A stretch of DNA of 64,000 nucleotides from Amaranthus tricolor (taxonomy: Eukaryota > Streptophyta > Magnoliopsida > Caryophyllales > Amaranthaceae). Location of the stretch: the NCBI RefSeq assembly GCF_026212465.1, contig NC_080052.1, positions 13,203,434 to 13,267,433 of the forward strand, read 5' to 3'. The position numbers and the translations under genes were made by a program. The notes below the pieces were generated by a model. The model was not told the DNA's origin, did not search any database, and was given only the letters and a program-made list of their open reading frames with translations. Positions 13,737-25,855 of the stretch are shown here, in pieces (the first letter of the stretch is position 1; every line of letters starts with the position of its first letter).

Positions 13737-16700
13737 ATGACAAACGATCGTTCTTGGATGTATGGAAGCATTGAATCGTCGAAATTTATTGATGGCGTAT
13801 TAGAATTTTGTAGTATTGCTGTTGAACATCAAGTTAGGACGGGGGGAGTTGGTTTTTATTGCCCATGTGTTAGTTGTGGCAATGTATCAAATGTAGATAG
13901 TGTTGATATCCTTAGGGAGCACATACTTCGACGTGGATTTAGGCCTCAATATCATGCTTGGGTTTGGCATGGTGAGGAGGGAGTTTACAAAGAGAAAAGT
14001 GTTGTTGAGGACGTCAATAATGTGGCCAATGTAAATGAGGATGTAGTAGATCATGTTGATGGGTATGACACAGATGAAGAGAATGTCGATGAGGATGTGG
14101 ATCGTGTTGATGAGATGATGGAGGGAGTCGAGGATGAGTTAGGAAAACGTCATCGTGTTTTTGACTTGTTGACAGAGGCTTCTCAAAATCCTTTGTACCC
14201 TGGATGTACAAAGTTCACCAAACTAACAGCAGTGTTGACAATTTTCAACATTAAGTCAAAGTTCAATTGGAGTGACGCTAGTTTCACAATGTTATTAGAA
14301 GCGTTAGGTGAGATGCTTCCAGAAGGAAATGAACTTCCAAAGTCGACATATTATGCCAAAAAGCTCATATGTCCTTTTGGCTTAGAGTACTAGAAGATTC
14401 ATGCGTGTCCGAATGATTGTGTGTTGTATCGGAATGAAAATGAGAACTTAGAAGAGTGTCCTAGGTGTGGGTTATCGCGCTACTAGCGTAAAGGGGCTCG
14501 GGATGCTAATGGGCCCCCGGCTAAGGTATTGTGGTATCTTCCAATAATACCTAGATTCAAGCGCTTGTTTTCTATAAAGAAAGATGCGTTAAATTTGAGG
14601 TGGCATGCAGATAGGGTGAAGAAAGGTCACTTGCTCACACATCCATCTGATTCTCCGGAGTGGAAGAGTATTGATAGGTTGCATAAGACTTTTGGGGATG
14701 AGGTTCGTAATTTAAGGCTCGGACTGTGTACGGATGGAATGAACCCATTCGACAATCTTAGTTCTCAACATAGTACTTCGCCGGTACTTTTAGTGATCTA
14801 TAATTTGCCACCTTGGTTGTGTATGAAGCGTAAGTACATGATGCTTTCGCTTCTTATCTCGGGTCCTAAACAACCTGACCATGACATAGATGTGTATCTT
14901 GCACCTCTCGTTGAGGATTTGAGAAAGATGTGGGATGAAGGCGTTTCAGTGTTTGATGCATATGCTAATGAGGAGTTCACCTTGCGTGCAATGCTTTTAT
15001 GCACCATTAATGATTTTCCGGCATATGGCAACTTATCGGGGTATAAGAACAAAGGGAAGAAAGCATGCCCAATATGTATCGATGACATGGAATCCACGTG
15101 GATTCCTAAGTGCAAACACATATTCCTGCACCATCGAAAGTTCCTCCCACGAGACCACCAATATCGTAAGAAGAAGAAGTTGTTCAACAGGGAGGTTGAG
15201 GACCGTGTAACTCGTCGACCATTGAACGCTTATGAGGTTTATGAACAGGTTAAGGGAGTTAAGACTGTATTTGGTTAAACGGGGCAAGGGCAAGGGGGTG
15301 AAGACCGATTATGGAAAAAAGAATCAATCTTTTGGAAGCTTCCATATTGGAGAGATCTACAAGTTAGGCATTGTCTTGATTATAGAGAAAAATGTATGCG
15401 ATGCCATACTCGAGACTCTCATGAACATTCCGGGTAAGAGAAAGGATGTTAGGGCCGTGCGAGATTGGTTTGAATGTAAGGGTCTTCGTTCGGAGTTGTG
15501 GGCACATGTTACGGTGAGTAAGAAAAGAAATAGAGCTGATAAAGTTGGTGGCAGTAAGAAGAAGATGAGTAATGACAAAGTTTATTTGCCTCCAGCTTGC
15601 CACAAAATGTCCAAAGCAGAGAAGCGGGCATTTTGTGAGTGTTTGTATTGCATTAAGGTTCCGTCTGGGTACTCATCCAAGATGAAGAGATTTGTGAGCC
15701 TAAATGGTGAGCTGAAGTTGGGAAGCATGAAATCTCATGATTGCCATGTAATGATGCAAGTGTTCTACCAATTGCAATCCGTGGAATACTGCCAAAACAT
15801 GTGAGATATGCTATTACCGAGCTATGTTCGTTCTTCAACACAAATTGTAGTAAAGTTCTTGATCCCTTTAAACTTGATGCACTTCAACTCGACGTGATTG
15901 TAACTTTATGCAAGTTTGAGATGTATTTTCCACCTTCTTTCTATGACATAATGGTTCATCTTATTGTCCATCTCGTTCGTGAGATCAAGCTTTTGGGTCC
16001 AGTTTTTTTAAGGTGGTGTTATCCTTTTGAAAGACACATGGGTGTTTTACAAAACAAGGTGAGGAATCCAGCACAACCCGAGGGGAGTATGATTCAAGGC
16101 ACTGTGAGCGATGAGATTAGTAACTTTATAGCCGAGTATTTGGCCATGGCAAAGCCTATTGGACTTCCCACCTCTAGGCATGAAGGGAGGCTTGAGGGAA
16201 AAGGAACAATTGGCTCCAAATCGGTCACACCTCCTCCAGAAAGCCTTCTACAAGCACACTTGTATGTGTTGCATCATATTCCGGTAGTTCATCCTTTTTT
16301 GAGTGAGCATTTTGATATATTGCGTGCAAAACATCCTTCTAAAGGGGATAGGGCATTTATGCAGTTGCATAACAAGACGTTTATTAATTGGTTTCATAAT
16401 CGAGTAATATGCGAAGAACTAAAGGGTGTATCCGAAATTGTTAAGTGGTTACCTTTTGGTCCTCGTGATGATGTCAACAAATATGAGGGTTACGATGTCA
16501 ATGGCTTCACATTTTGGACTGAGGGTCAAGACAAGAAGACATCGTATCTACAGAATAGTGGGGTTTCTATTTTGGCGTCATCTACATTTTACGCGAGTGC
16601 GAAGGATCAAGCGCCGGTTGATGCTAAATTGGTATACTACGGGCGGGTACATGAAATATGGGAGCTTGACTACTCTACTTTCAATATTGGTCTTTTCAAA

Positions 16701-17048
16701 TGTAAGTGGGTAGATAATAATCGACGATACATTAAAAATGACGACCCTTGTGGATTCACTCTTGTAGACTTAGCTCGTTTGCGTTATAGTGAGGAGCCAT
16801 TCATACTAGCTACACAAGCCAAGCAAGTATTCTACATTGTCGACCCGTCTTATAAAAAATGGACCATTTTTGTACCGGGAAAAAGAAGTATCCTTGGTAT
16901 AGGTGATGTTGAGGATGAGGAAGAATATGATGCATTTGAAGACTCCCCTTCCTTTATCAATCCAAAATCAGTGGATCAAGATGATGTAGATGATGTAGAT
17001 GTTGGTTATATGCGTGTAGATCACACGGAAGGAATACATTTGAATTAA
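13737..17048 (+). pseudogene. tnp2: CACTA transposase TNP2/TNPD-type, degraded
   Basis: This would cut and join the CACTA ends. Domains in order: transposase-associated N-terminal domain (13737 onward, RSWMYGS, CPCVSCGN), tnp2-family transposase core (FTKLTAVLTIFNIKSKFNWSD, HACPNDC, GLCTDGMNPF, IEKNVCD, CLYCIKVPSGYSS), DUF4218 (15760-16250, LPIAIRGILPKHVRYAI, FPPSFYDIMVHL, YPFERHM) and DUF4216 (16500-16900, YGRVHEIWELDYSTF). In-frame TAGs lie at 14391-14393 and 14484-14486. A one-base indel near 15272-15276 shifts the frame (the local frame ends at TAA 15276-15278), and a second indel near 15745-15760 restores it. The expected LDVMHIEKNVCD motif is altered to LGIVLIIEKNVCD. The start is the first ATG before the N-terminal domain. 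Confidence 0.93.
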
Positions 17049-17059
17049 GTGATTCACAA

Positions 17060-17190
17060 GGTATGAATTTAAAGCTTTGTAAAGTTTTTTTGGCACTTGG
17101 TTTGTTTTGCATGAAACATTGCACATAACACTATTTGTTATATATTATTGTGTTGAACGTATTAGAATTGTTTTAGTCATATTCTTAATA
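17060..17190 (+). repeat. Single satellite-like monomer in the tnp2-tnpA spacer
   Basis: The sequence from about 17088 (GGCACTTGGTTTGTTTTGCA) through TATATATTATTGTGTTGAA and ATTAGAATTG matches the second half of the ~169-bp monomer found repeatedly at 20340-22500 and throughout 39000-62400. Only one incomplete copy is present here, so it is a candidate for the ancestral unit. Confidence 0.75.
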
Positions 17191-20100
17191 TTACTTAGCT
17201 TATGTTCTAATATTTTTCTATTCATACTCTTTCAGGTACTGATATACAATGCATCTATTCAGAGACGAAATTGTCCCCGAGATTGAGACCTCGGATAATG
17301 AGCATTGTAGTTATGATAGTGAAAAAGACCAAATTGTGAGATACGAGCGTATGGCTGAAGACGCTCCACCGATTGACAATGATTTTGAAACTGAAGACGC
17401 CCGACCAATGGATGCTCCCACTACCAGTAAGAAAAGAAAAGGGCGAGGTCCTACGAAAAACCTCAAAGTCACAGAACCCATGCATTTGGAATACAATGCA
17501 TTGGGTCAACCCTACGGAAAATGGCGTAGGCAATATGGAAAACAAGTGGGTCTATGTATCCGCAAGCTTTTCATATTGCACGCATGGAACGAGGTTCCAG
17601 AGGGTTTGAAGAACTCTCTATGGAATGATACTGTGGTAAGCAACTTTACTATTTTTACTCATTTATTTTCATTTTAAAATTAATTTGATTGACAGTAATA
17701 AATATAAATTTTTTTTGTAGAATCTTTTCCACATCGAGAGCGATGAGGACAAGAAGAATGTGTTTCTTTCAGCTGTTGCTGAAAGATTCAGAGATTTCAA
17801 ATCCAAGCTAGTAACTAGCTGGATTACGAAGAGGCGTGCCCGTACGTCCAAAAAGGTCAAAACGGGATACGAAGGTGGAGAACAATCACCTTCGAAGATG
17901 CCCTACGACATATGGGGGCACATATCGAAGAGGGATTGGGAGGCCTTTGTTTCCAAAAGAACAACTCCTATAGAAGTTGTAAGTATTTCATATTATATTA
18001 TAGTATACCAATTTGAATTTACTTATTTTGATTCAGTCATTAAACAAATACATGACATTCGATTTCTATTGATTAATTAGGAAAAGCGTGGTAAAGCTTC
18101 TGATTCTGCAAGCAAAAGGAAGTTTTACCATCGCTTGGACCAGAAAACGTATGATGAGGTCCGAAAAGAGTGGGTGGATGCGGGTTTATAACCCAGTCAA
18201 AGTTCATCCACGCCCTCTTCTACGACTACCTCCGCATCCGTGAATACTCCTGCTGGAGATCGGGTGCGTGATTGGTATTGCGGGCTTCATTCTCGAGATG
18301 CAAGTGGTAAATTTACCATTAATGATCCGGGAACGAAGAAGGTTGCTGATGCTGTGGTGAGTTTTGAAATTATTAAGTATATTCTTGGTTTGTTTTGTAT
18401 TCTTTGGCTTTGATGTACTTATACTAATTTCTATATATGTAACTTTTTATTTGAACAGATGGGCTGGAAGGAAAAATAAGCTACGGGGGAGTTCACCCCA
18501 AGAGGCAATGTTGACGCATAGCATATGGTCTTAGGGAAAGACCACAGTGGGCGGGTAATCGGAAAAGGAGGCGTCCGCGTGGGGTTACAGAAGGCATTCG
18601 GCAAAGAGTGTGTTGCTACTCAATCCCGAACGGCGTTGCGGGATGAAGTAGCAACCCTTCGAGCGAAGATTGCGAAGGACGTTCTCGCCAAGCTGGCCGC
18701 CGTGTTGCAGAAGATGGGAGCACCCATTGTGGACTTGGCAAACCTGATTGTCGAGGATCAGGAAAGTCAACATGGGGATCCTAACGCTTTGGTCGAGCCA
18801 ACACCCGAGCCCATTATCCCCGTAGCACCCCAGCTCATTACTAATACCCCTGAAGGGGAAAACCCCACACCGGAGAACATAAACTCCGTTGCTCAAAATC
18901 CGGAGCCAACTCCAGAGCCAGTGCTACAGGTACATAGTTTTTAAATATATAAGCACTTATTAATTTAAACTGCAATGCGTTTTAATATTTTATTATGATG
19001 CTTATTATACTAAACGACTAAATTTTCAGGAGGCGACTCCTTGTTCTCTTTTGCTGCCTCAGTTAGGTGTTCCTAGTGATGGCGACTTAACTGTGATTGC
19101 TTATGGTGTGGCCCAGCCAAACAAAGAGGGCCAAACAGTGCATTCAATGCCTGTTACAAGTGGCCACATCAGTGTGGCCGTGGAAACTATTGTAAAGGGG
19201 TTTGAAGATTTCTCACTCCTGGTTCCAATGCCAGCATGGAGCCTTGAGAAACTCTCACACGCTCTAGGTAGTTTCATCACATGGCCATATGCTTGGGTCC
19301 GATTCACTAACATGGTAAGAATCATTTGTACCTTTTTTTTTATTTTTTTAATTGCATGCTCACACTAATTTAATTGTATAAATTGAAATAGCAAAAGAGT
19401 CCAAAGGGATCTTGCAGAGAGGTCGGTTCCTTAGCAAAGGTGTCGACTGGGTCAAAGTCGATGCCAAGCACTCCAATTTTGACTGATGAGGAGCTAAAAG
19501 ATCTCTCTCAAGATTGCAAATGGCTGCATTATTGTGCATCTCGCATAAGTGAGGAGGACCCACTCATTCTGAACCTGCTGAAGGAGCAATACTGCTTTTT
19601 AGAGAGCCCGCTTGTAATTATTGGTCCTAGTGACATCGGGAAATTTTTGAGAGGAGAGATGTTGAACGTATGTCTTTTCCATGTCTACATGAGGTGATGT
19701 TCATTATCTTACAAGTTAGGCATTGTTGTTTAATTGTTTTAATGACCGAATTACTAACAAAATTTTCTTATTTGTGAGTTTAGTGCGGCTTACGAGGAGC
19801 TAAATTCTTGCGAACCTCCAACAAAAATTGGATGGTTTTGTCCTGAGTCGATTTCGGGTAGTAAATGTGTAAATGATCCAGATGACGTCAGAGCATACAT
19901 TCAGACTGCTTTGACAAATTCCCTTGCATCTAAACACACATTCATTCTGCCTCCATATGTGGAAGAGTAAGTTTTATTTTTGAAATTGAACTTATCTTTT
20001 GATTTTTAAAGTCACCTAATCTCTAATTTGTTGATTTTAAATTTGCGTTTGTAGTTTGCATTGGATAATTTTGATCATATGTCCTTTAATGAACACTGTG

Positions 20101-20331
20101 CACATCTTCGACTCATTACAAAAACCTCAAAGCCAGCCTCGTAACACAAAATTCAAAGTGTTGTTGAATGCGTACGCAATATTAATTATTTTACCAAGTT
20201 GATTTAATTAAGTGTTATATAGATATATAAATAGTATTACTTTTCCCATGCGTTTCAGCACAATGAAAAAAGGGCGTGGACAAATGGGATCTACATCCAG
20301 AGCCACATTTCCAAAATGGACAGCAATAAAG

Positions 20332-22510
20332 GTACACAAATTCGATGTTATGCGTTTTTAACCGTTTTTGGCACTTTCGCGCGTAAAGTAGCTCAAACTT
20401 GGTTTCTTTTGCACGAAACTTGGCACACAACACTATTTGGTATATATTATTGTGTTGAAGTTTTAAAAATTGAAAATCATAGTCATATGCTAGAAATTAC
20501 GTGTTAAGTTGCGATTTTATGCGTTTTTAAGCGTTTTTGTCAATTTCGCGCGTAAAGTAGCTCAAACTTGGTTTGTTATGCACGAAACTTGGCACACAAC
20601 ACTATTTGGTATATATTATTGTGTTGAAGTGGTTAGAATTGAAAATCATAGTCATATGCTAGAAATTACGTGTTAAGTTGCGATTTTATGCGTTTTTAAC
20701 CGTTTTTGGAACTTTCGCGCGTAAAGTAGCTCAACCTTGGTTTGTTTTGCACGAAACTTGGCACACAACACTATTTGGTATATATTATTGTGTTGAAGTT
20801 TTTAGAATTGAAAATCGTAGTCATATGCTAGAAATTACGTGTTAAGTTGCCATTTTATGCGTTTTAAACCGTTTTTAACACTTTTGCGCATAAAGTAGCT
20901 CAAACTTGGTTTTGATGCGAAACCGGGGCTGATTAAGGACTCTAACAAACATAACTACTTCTGTGCTTAATCATAAAGCGCGTACATTACATGTCAAATT
21001 AGAACAGAAAACAAAACAACCTATATATTCTAAGTATCGGCTTTATTACAAAACTATTGAGCAGGGGACCTCGTAGCTGAGTTTGTGGATTCTGTGAGTA
21101 CTATCAACATGGTTCTTGGACGTTGACTTCATGGTCCATGTACAGAGATGCCATCCTCCAAGTTCCCACGTCCATTTATGTAGTAGGTAGTGTCATCGGT
21201 GCTGTGCAAGGTGGGCTGACAGGCGGATGGTCGTTTTGTTTGTTCTGTGGCTGTTGAACAGAATTCTTGTTTCAGTTTTGCTCAAATGTTGCTGTGATGT
21301 TCCTCATTGCTTCCTCCTGACTATGCCATGTTTGGACATTCATGTTTGCTCTAGATTGAATCTGGCCTTCCTTATTTGACACGTTCAAATCAGTAGGTGC
21401 AGCAGTGGGGGTAGTCATCAAGTCAGTAAGTATCAAACAAGTAGGTTGTTCAGCCGTGTACTCTTCTTGGCTTGTCTTTGCTTGGTTTGTCTTGATTTGT
21501 GGGCTTTCCATATTTAGATCCATATTTGGATAACAAAAACTACAAATGATCATGAAAAGAACACGAAACAAACACAAACACTTAGACAATTCTAATCTAG
21601 CAAACTGTCGAGCAGCCCTCCTTCAGCTCAGCTTCTAGGAGTCCAAGGGGATAGTTAGAATGGTTTAAGGACCTTGATAGCTAGATCCAAGTACCGAGAT
21701 TCCATTTCCACTTTAGCCTAGGTCCTGGATGCATAGGTTTAGTCTCCACGTGTCGTGCAAGGTGGTCTGGTCACTAGTTTGCTGCTGTGTCGTTAGGTCT
21801 GTATACAGCCTTGTGTGGGCTCCTTTGGTATCTTCATTTCATACAACCACATTTGTATCAGACTTGCTAGAAATTATTGGTATATATTATTGTGTTGAAG
21901 TGGATAGAATTGAAAATCATAGTCATATGCTAGAAATTACGTGTTAAGTTACGATTTTATGCGTTTTTAAGCGTTTTTGTCAATTTCGCGCGTAAAGTAG
22001 CTCAAACTTGGTTTGTTATGCACGGAACTTGGCACACAATACTATTTGGTATATAATATTGTGTTGAAGTGGTTAGAATTGAAAATCATAGTTATATGCT
22101 AGAAATTACGTGTTAAGTTGCGATTTTATGCGTTTTTAAGTATTTTTGGCACTTTTGCGCGTAAAGTAACTCAAACTTGGTTTGTTATGCACGAAACTTG
22201 GCACACAACACTATTTGGTATATATTATTGTGTTGAAGTGGTTATAATTTAAAATCATAGTCATATGCTAGAAATTACGTGTTAAGTTGCGATTTTATGT
22301 GTTTTTAACCGTTTTTGACACTTTCGCGCGTAAAGTAGCTCAAACTTGGTTTGTGTTGCACGAAACATGGCACAAAACACTATTTTGTATATATTAATGT
22401 GTTGAAGTGGTTAGAATTGAAATTCGTAGTCATATGCTAGAATTTACGTGTTAAGTTGCCATTTTATGCGTTTTTAACCGTTTTTCACACTAACATCTAT
22501 TTTCTCTTAG
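20332..22510 (+). repeat. Oversized intron filled with ~169-bp satellite monomers
   Basis: The ninth intron of the second CACTA gene is about 2.2 kb, while its other introns are mostly below 110 bp. It holds tandem monomers with a measured spacing of 169 bp between identical landmarks (the T of CTAGAAATTACG at 20491, 20660, 20829 and again 22100, 22269, 22438). Each monomer contains CGTTTTTAACCGTTTTTG-like, TAAAGTAGCTCAAACTTGGT and TATATATTATTGTGTTGAAG blocks. The array is split by an LTR-like insertion at 20913-21860. Confidence 0.93.
20913..21860 (-). mobile_element. LTR-like insertion, larger variant with foreign middle
   Basis: Read on the minus strand it starts TGATACAAATGTGG and ends GGTTTCGCATCA, the termini of the ~0.6-kb insertions in CACTA-2. 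It shares their first ~330 bases, a ~35-base block (TTTCGTGTTCTTTTCATGAT region) and the last ~25 bases, but the middle is replaced by other sequence with a 105-codon open stretch (21272-21589) of no recognised family. It sits at the same point of the satellite monomer (after CTTGGTTT) as the smaller copies. The target duplication is degraded. Confidence 0.7.
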
Positions 22511-22850
22511 TGCTTTCAACAACCTTCTTCTTCCGTTGACTGCGGCTACTACGCGCTGCGTATATGGACAATATTATAAAATCCGTGAAGGAGTTTGGAG
22601 TCGAAAATATAGATGCCGTAAGTATTTGTTACGTTCTTAATTAAATATATTATTGGTAAAATCTAATGTTTCTATATTAATCTTTTATTTTTATATTATA
22701 TTATAGGTTTTAAACGACATTTCGAGGGAAACACGCCCTTTGAGAAGTGGAGAGATGCGCGAATTAAAAGACAAGATTGCCGCGTATCTTGCTAATATTT
22801 GTCCTTGATAAATTGTAATTAGTATAGATTATTTTTTATACTTTAATGTA

Positions 22851-23276
<426 letters not shown>

Positions 23277-23471
23277 TATTTGCTGCGGTCAGGGGCAAAA
23301 TCGCAGCAAATAATGCCCCACTTATTTGCTGCGGTTTTGCCTCTGACCGCAGCAAATACCCCTCCTTATTTGCAGCGATTTTGCCTCTGACCGCAGCAAA
23401 TAATGCCCTTATTTGCTGCGGTTCTTAACCACAACATTTAACGTAGGACATTTGCTGCTATCGCTATGTCC
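23277..23471. repeat. CACTA-1 3' subterminal repeats, truncated
   Basis: Inverted pairs of TTTGCTGCGG and CCGCAGCAAA around GGCAAAAT-type spacers. The last part (GTAGGACATTTGCTGCTATCG) matches the corresponding part of CACTA-2, after which similarity ends near 23471. The 3' terminal CACTA repeat is absent. Confidence 0.85.
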
Positions 23472-24622
23472 TTATCGTGGAGATGGCCGCCGACTTGGCT
23501 TTTTCTTCTAGATTCCGTGCAGCACTTTTTTTTCATTACTTTATTTTGTATTATTTTTTTACTTTTATTTTTAATTAAATTCTTAGGGTTTATTTAGTGG
23601 TGAATAAGGGGGATTGGAGAGGAAGCCTTCTTGCGATAGGAGCACAAGGAGGGAGATTAAGAACCTCTTCTCCTTCCTTTTTCTTCCTCCATCTTCCTCT
23701 CCATTGAAAACCATCTTTAAGTCTTGTAAACTTTTAATTTCTTGTCATTTTAATTTCTTGTCTTTGATTTACTTTCTCTTTATATTAGTTTAATCTTTCT
23801 TTATCAAATTTGTATTAGTTTAATATTTTCTTGTCAAACTTTAATTGTTTTTCCTAGAAATTGTCATTTATTAAAAGTAGTATTGTTCTTCATATTTTTG
23901 TCTACTTGGATCTTTAATTGTATGTCTCATAGTTTAATTATTGTTTTTATCCTTGCAAATTTCATTATTATCATCTTTTATCATGCTTAGTTTGTTTCTA
24001 GGGTTTTTATTTATTGTTTTGTTTTATCTTGAATAGTGAGTAGATTATTTTTCTAGGGTTAGGGTTTAAACCTATAATTCAAGAATGATTTGATTATTAA
24101 ATGTGTCTATGAAATTAGGATTAAAGTAATTGAATTGTGATAATAACCCTAAATTAAATATGCTTTGTTGGACTAGTCAATAGAACTAGCATATGATATT
24201 AGGATCAACTTTGTTTTAGGGTAAATTTTAGTTAAATTCTTATTAGTTCATTCAATAAAACTAGCGTGTAAGAATCGAATTAATAGGGTCTAAATCTAAT
24301 AGTTTATCAACAGAACGAGAGTTTGAGATTAATAAGATCATATTTAATCACATCGTTAATCCGACCTTTCATAGACACTAATGATAGTTTGATCATATAA
24401 GAATTTAGGGGATTCCCGACATCCAAGATCTTTTCATCATACAGTTTAAACCAATATTTTCATTGCATTTTTAGTTGGTTAGACAAAAACCAATCAAATA
24501 TTTTTTTTCCTTGAGCAATATAATTAGTAGAAATTAGCAAGTTTCTTGTCCTAGCTGCCTTGTGTTCGACCCGCATCTACACGTTCACCATGCGCTTGCG
24601 TTTAAATAAAATTTGCACATCA
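23472..24622 (+). repeat. Athila-like LTR, plus orientation (truncated or boundary uncertain)
   Basis: The right end reads TTAAATAAAATTTGCACATCA, followed by AGTTTTTGGCGC, the usual LTR-end and primer-site arrangement of Athila/Tat elements. The 24050-24600 part resembles, in inverted orientation, the LTR at 24635-25844. The left limit abuts the truncated CACTA-1, and no TG start is recognised. The first ~500 bases (23472-24000) have no ORF. Confidence 0.65.
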
Positions 24623-24627
24623 AGTTT

Positions 24628-24634
24628 TTGGCGC
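24628..24634 (+). promoter_or_regulatory. Remnant of primer-binding site (TTGGCGC)
   Basis: Athila/Tat primer sites usually begin TGGCGCCGTTGCC. Here only TTGGCGC is kept, then the sequence runs into the inverted neighbouring LTR. Confidence 0.5.
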
Positions 24635-25844
24635 GGTGTACGTGTAGCAATACGGGTCAAACTTAGGGAAGCGAGTTAACTAGTTTGTTCTATTTATGAC
24701 TACGTGACACGGATAATCAAAATAATTGGTTTAAGAATCTAACACTACTATAAGCAATAACTAAAATTATGTAAGTAAAACTAATAGATAAATCTAAGGC
24801 AATGATTAATACGAAGATAATAATAATATGGCAAATCTAGGGTGTCTGGAATCACCTAATTCTAACATGGGAGTCAATTACTCTCATGATTGTATGAATT
24901 TGAGTCTTTAGCATAGTTAAATATGAATCTCAAGTTTCCGCTTTATTGATCAATATCGGTTTAAGACCTTACTAGTATTAATCCTCAAACTTTTGTTTTA
25001 TTGGCTAAACTATTAGGAATTTAACTTAAATATATCTCAAACCTAAAATAATCCTAATCTTAAACTTTCGTTTTTTTGAAAAGATTAATAATGATATTTA
25101 AACTAAAATTCATTAAGCATAGGTTTAATCATAGACCCAAAATTCACACAATTAATCGATAAAATATCATTCCATGCTTCGAATTAGGGTCAATCCCTTA
25201 ACCTTAGAGAAGGAAACAACTCACTAGACATGGTAATGAACATGCAATTAATGATGATTGAAAACCTAAGTGACATACTACACATGAAAATAATGAATAA
25301 TTCAACACCAAAAGACAAGTAATGAAGTAATAAATCGAGAATAATTACTAATGGAGATGAACATAAATGTAAATTACAATAAAAAGTAAACATAACAATG
25401 GAGTTTTTCAACAATGAAAGCTCTAAAAAACACAAAGGAAAATTTCTGAAATTAAAAACTAAGAAGAAGATCATAACTAAAAGTAACTACCCCAATTTAT
25501 ACTAAAACCTAATTATTGGGCGTTTTCCTAAAAGTAACTGATAGTGTCTATTAAAAATAAATGTAAAATAAAAATAAATATTAAAACTATGACGAAAAAT
25601 CGTCAGTAACTGAGCAGAGGGAAAACGCCGACTCAATAGTCATGGTCTTCAACAAAAAGCCGAGTCGGGTTTTAATGAATGCATAAGCATACCCAAATAT
25701 CATAAAAATTAACCCGTTTACTCCCAAATAATACAACTATCGTAAACTAGAGTAAATGAATTAAAAACAAGCCTAAACCACCTCTAAACTTCATCAAAGG
25801 AGCATAAAAATAAGCACAATAAGTGCAAATAATTGCACTTATCA
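24635..25844 (-). repeat. 3' LTR of the minus-strand Athila element
   Basis: On the minus strand the LTR begins TGATAAGTGCAA at 25844, directly after a polypurine tract, and runs about 1.2 kb to the inverted junction near 24634 (ACACCGCGCCA). It contains no real ORF; the 94-codon open stretch at 25190-25474 has no family resemblance. Confidence 0.75.
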
Positions 25845-25845
25845 A

Positions 25846-25855
25846 ACTCCCCCAT
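25846..25855 (-). promoter_or_regulatory. Polypurine tract of the minus-strand Athila element
   Basis: The minus strand reads GCATGGGGGAGTT immediately before the LTR start TGATAAGTGC. The same arrangement occurs in plus orientation at 33230-33240. Confidence 0.75.

Larger units (their letters stand above)
17249..22808 (+). pseudogene. CACTA second gene: plant transposase (Ptta/En/Spm) domain fused to Ulp1-like C48 protease domain
   Basis: Eleven exons can be drawn with GT-AG introns and matching phases: 17249-17635, 17721-17978, 18081-18356, 18459-18929, 19030-19314, 19392-19693, 19784-19966, 20055-20171, 20259-20331, 22511-22617 and 22707-22808. Exons 1-3 carry the TNPA-like Ptta/En/Spm plant-transposase region (KKRKGRGPTKNLKV, RRARTSKKVKTGYEGG, KRKFYHRLDQKTYDEV). 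Exon 4 is a Pro/Glu-rich linker. Exon 5 resembles DUF8039 (VIAYGVAQPN, SFITWPYAWV). Exons 6-11 resemble a SUMO-protease fold with LHWIILIICP (His), VHIFDSL (Asp) and SVDCGYY (Cys). In-frame stops lie at 18189-18191, 18477-18479 and 18519-18521. A one-base loss after DCGYYALR shifts exon 10. Products of this type are known companions of tnp2; a deconjugating role is inference. Confidence 0.85.

Noticed and set aside
21272..21589. 105-codon ORF inside the LTR-like insertion of CACTA-1 as a real gene
   Set aside because: No recognised domain, no conserved copy in the other nine insertions; kept only as a described feature of the insertion.
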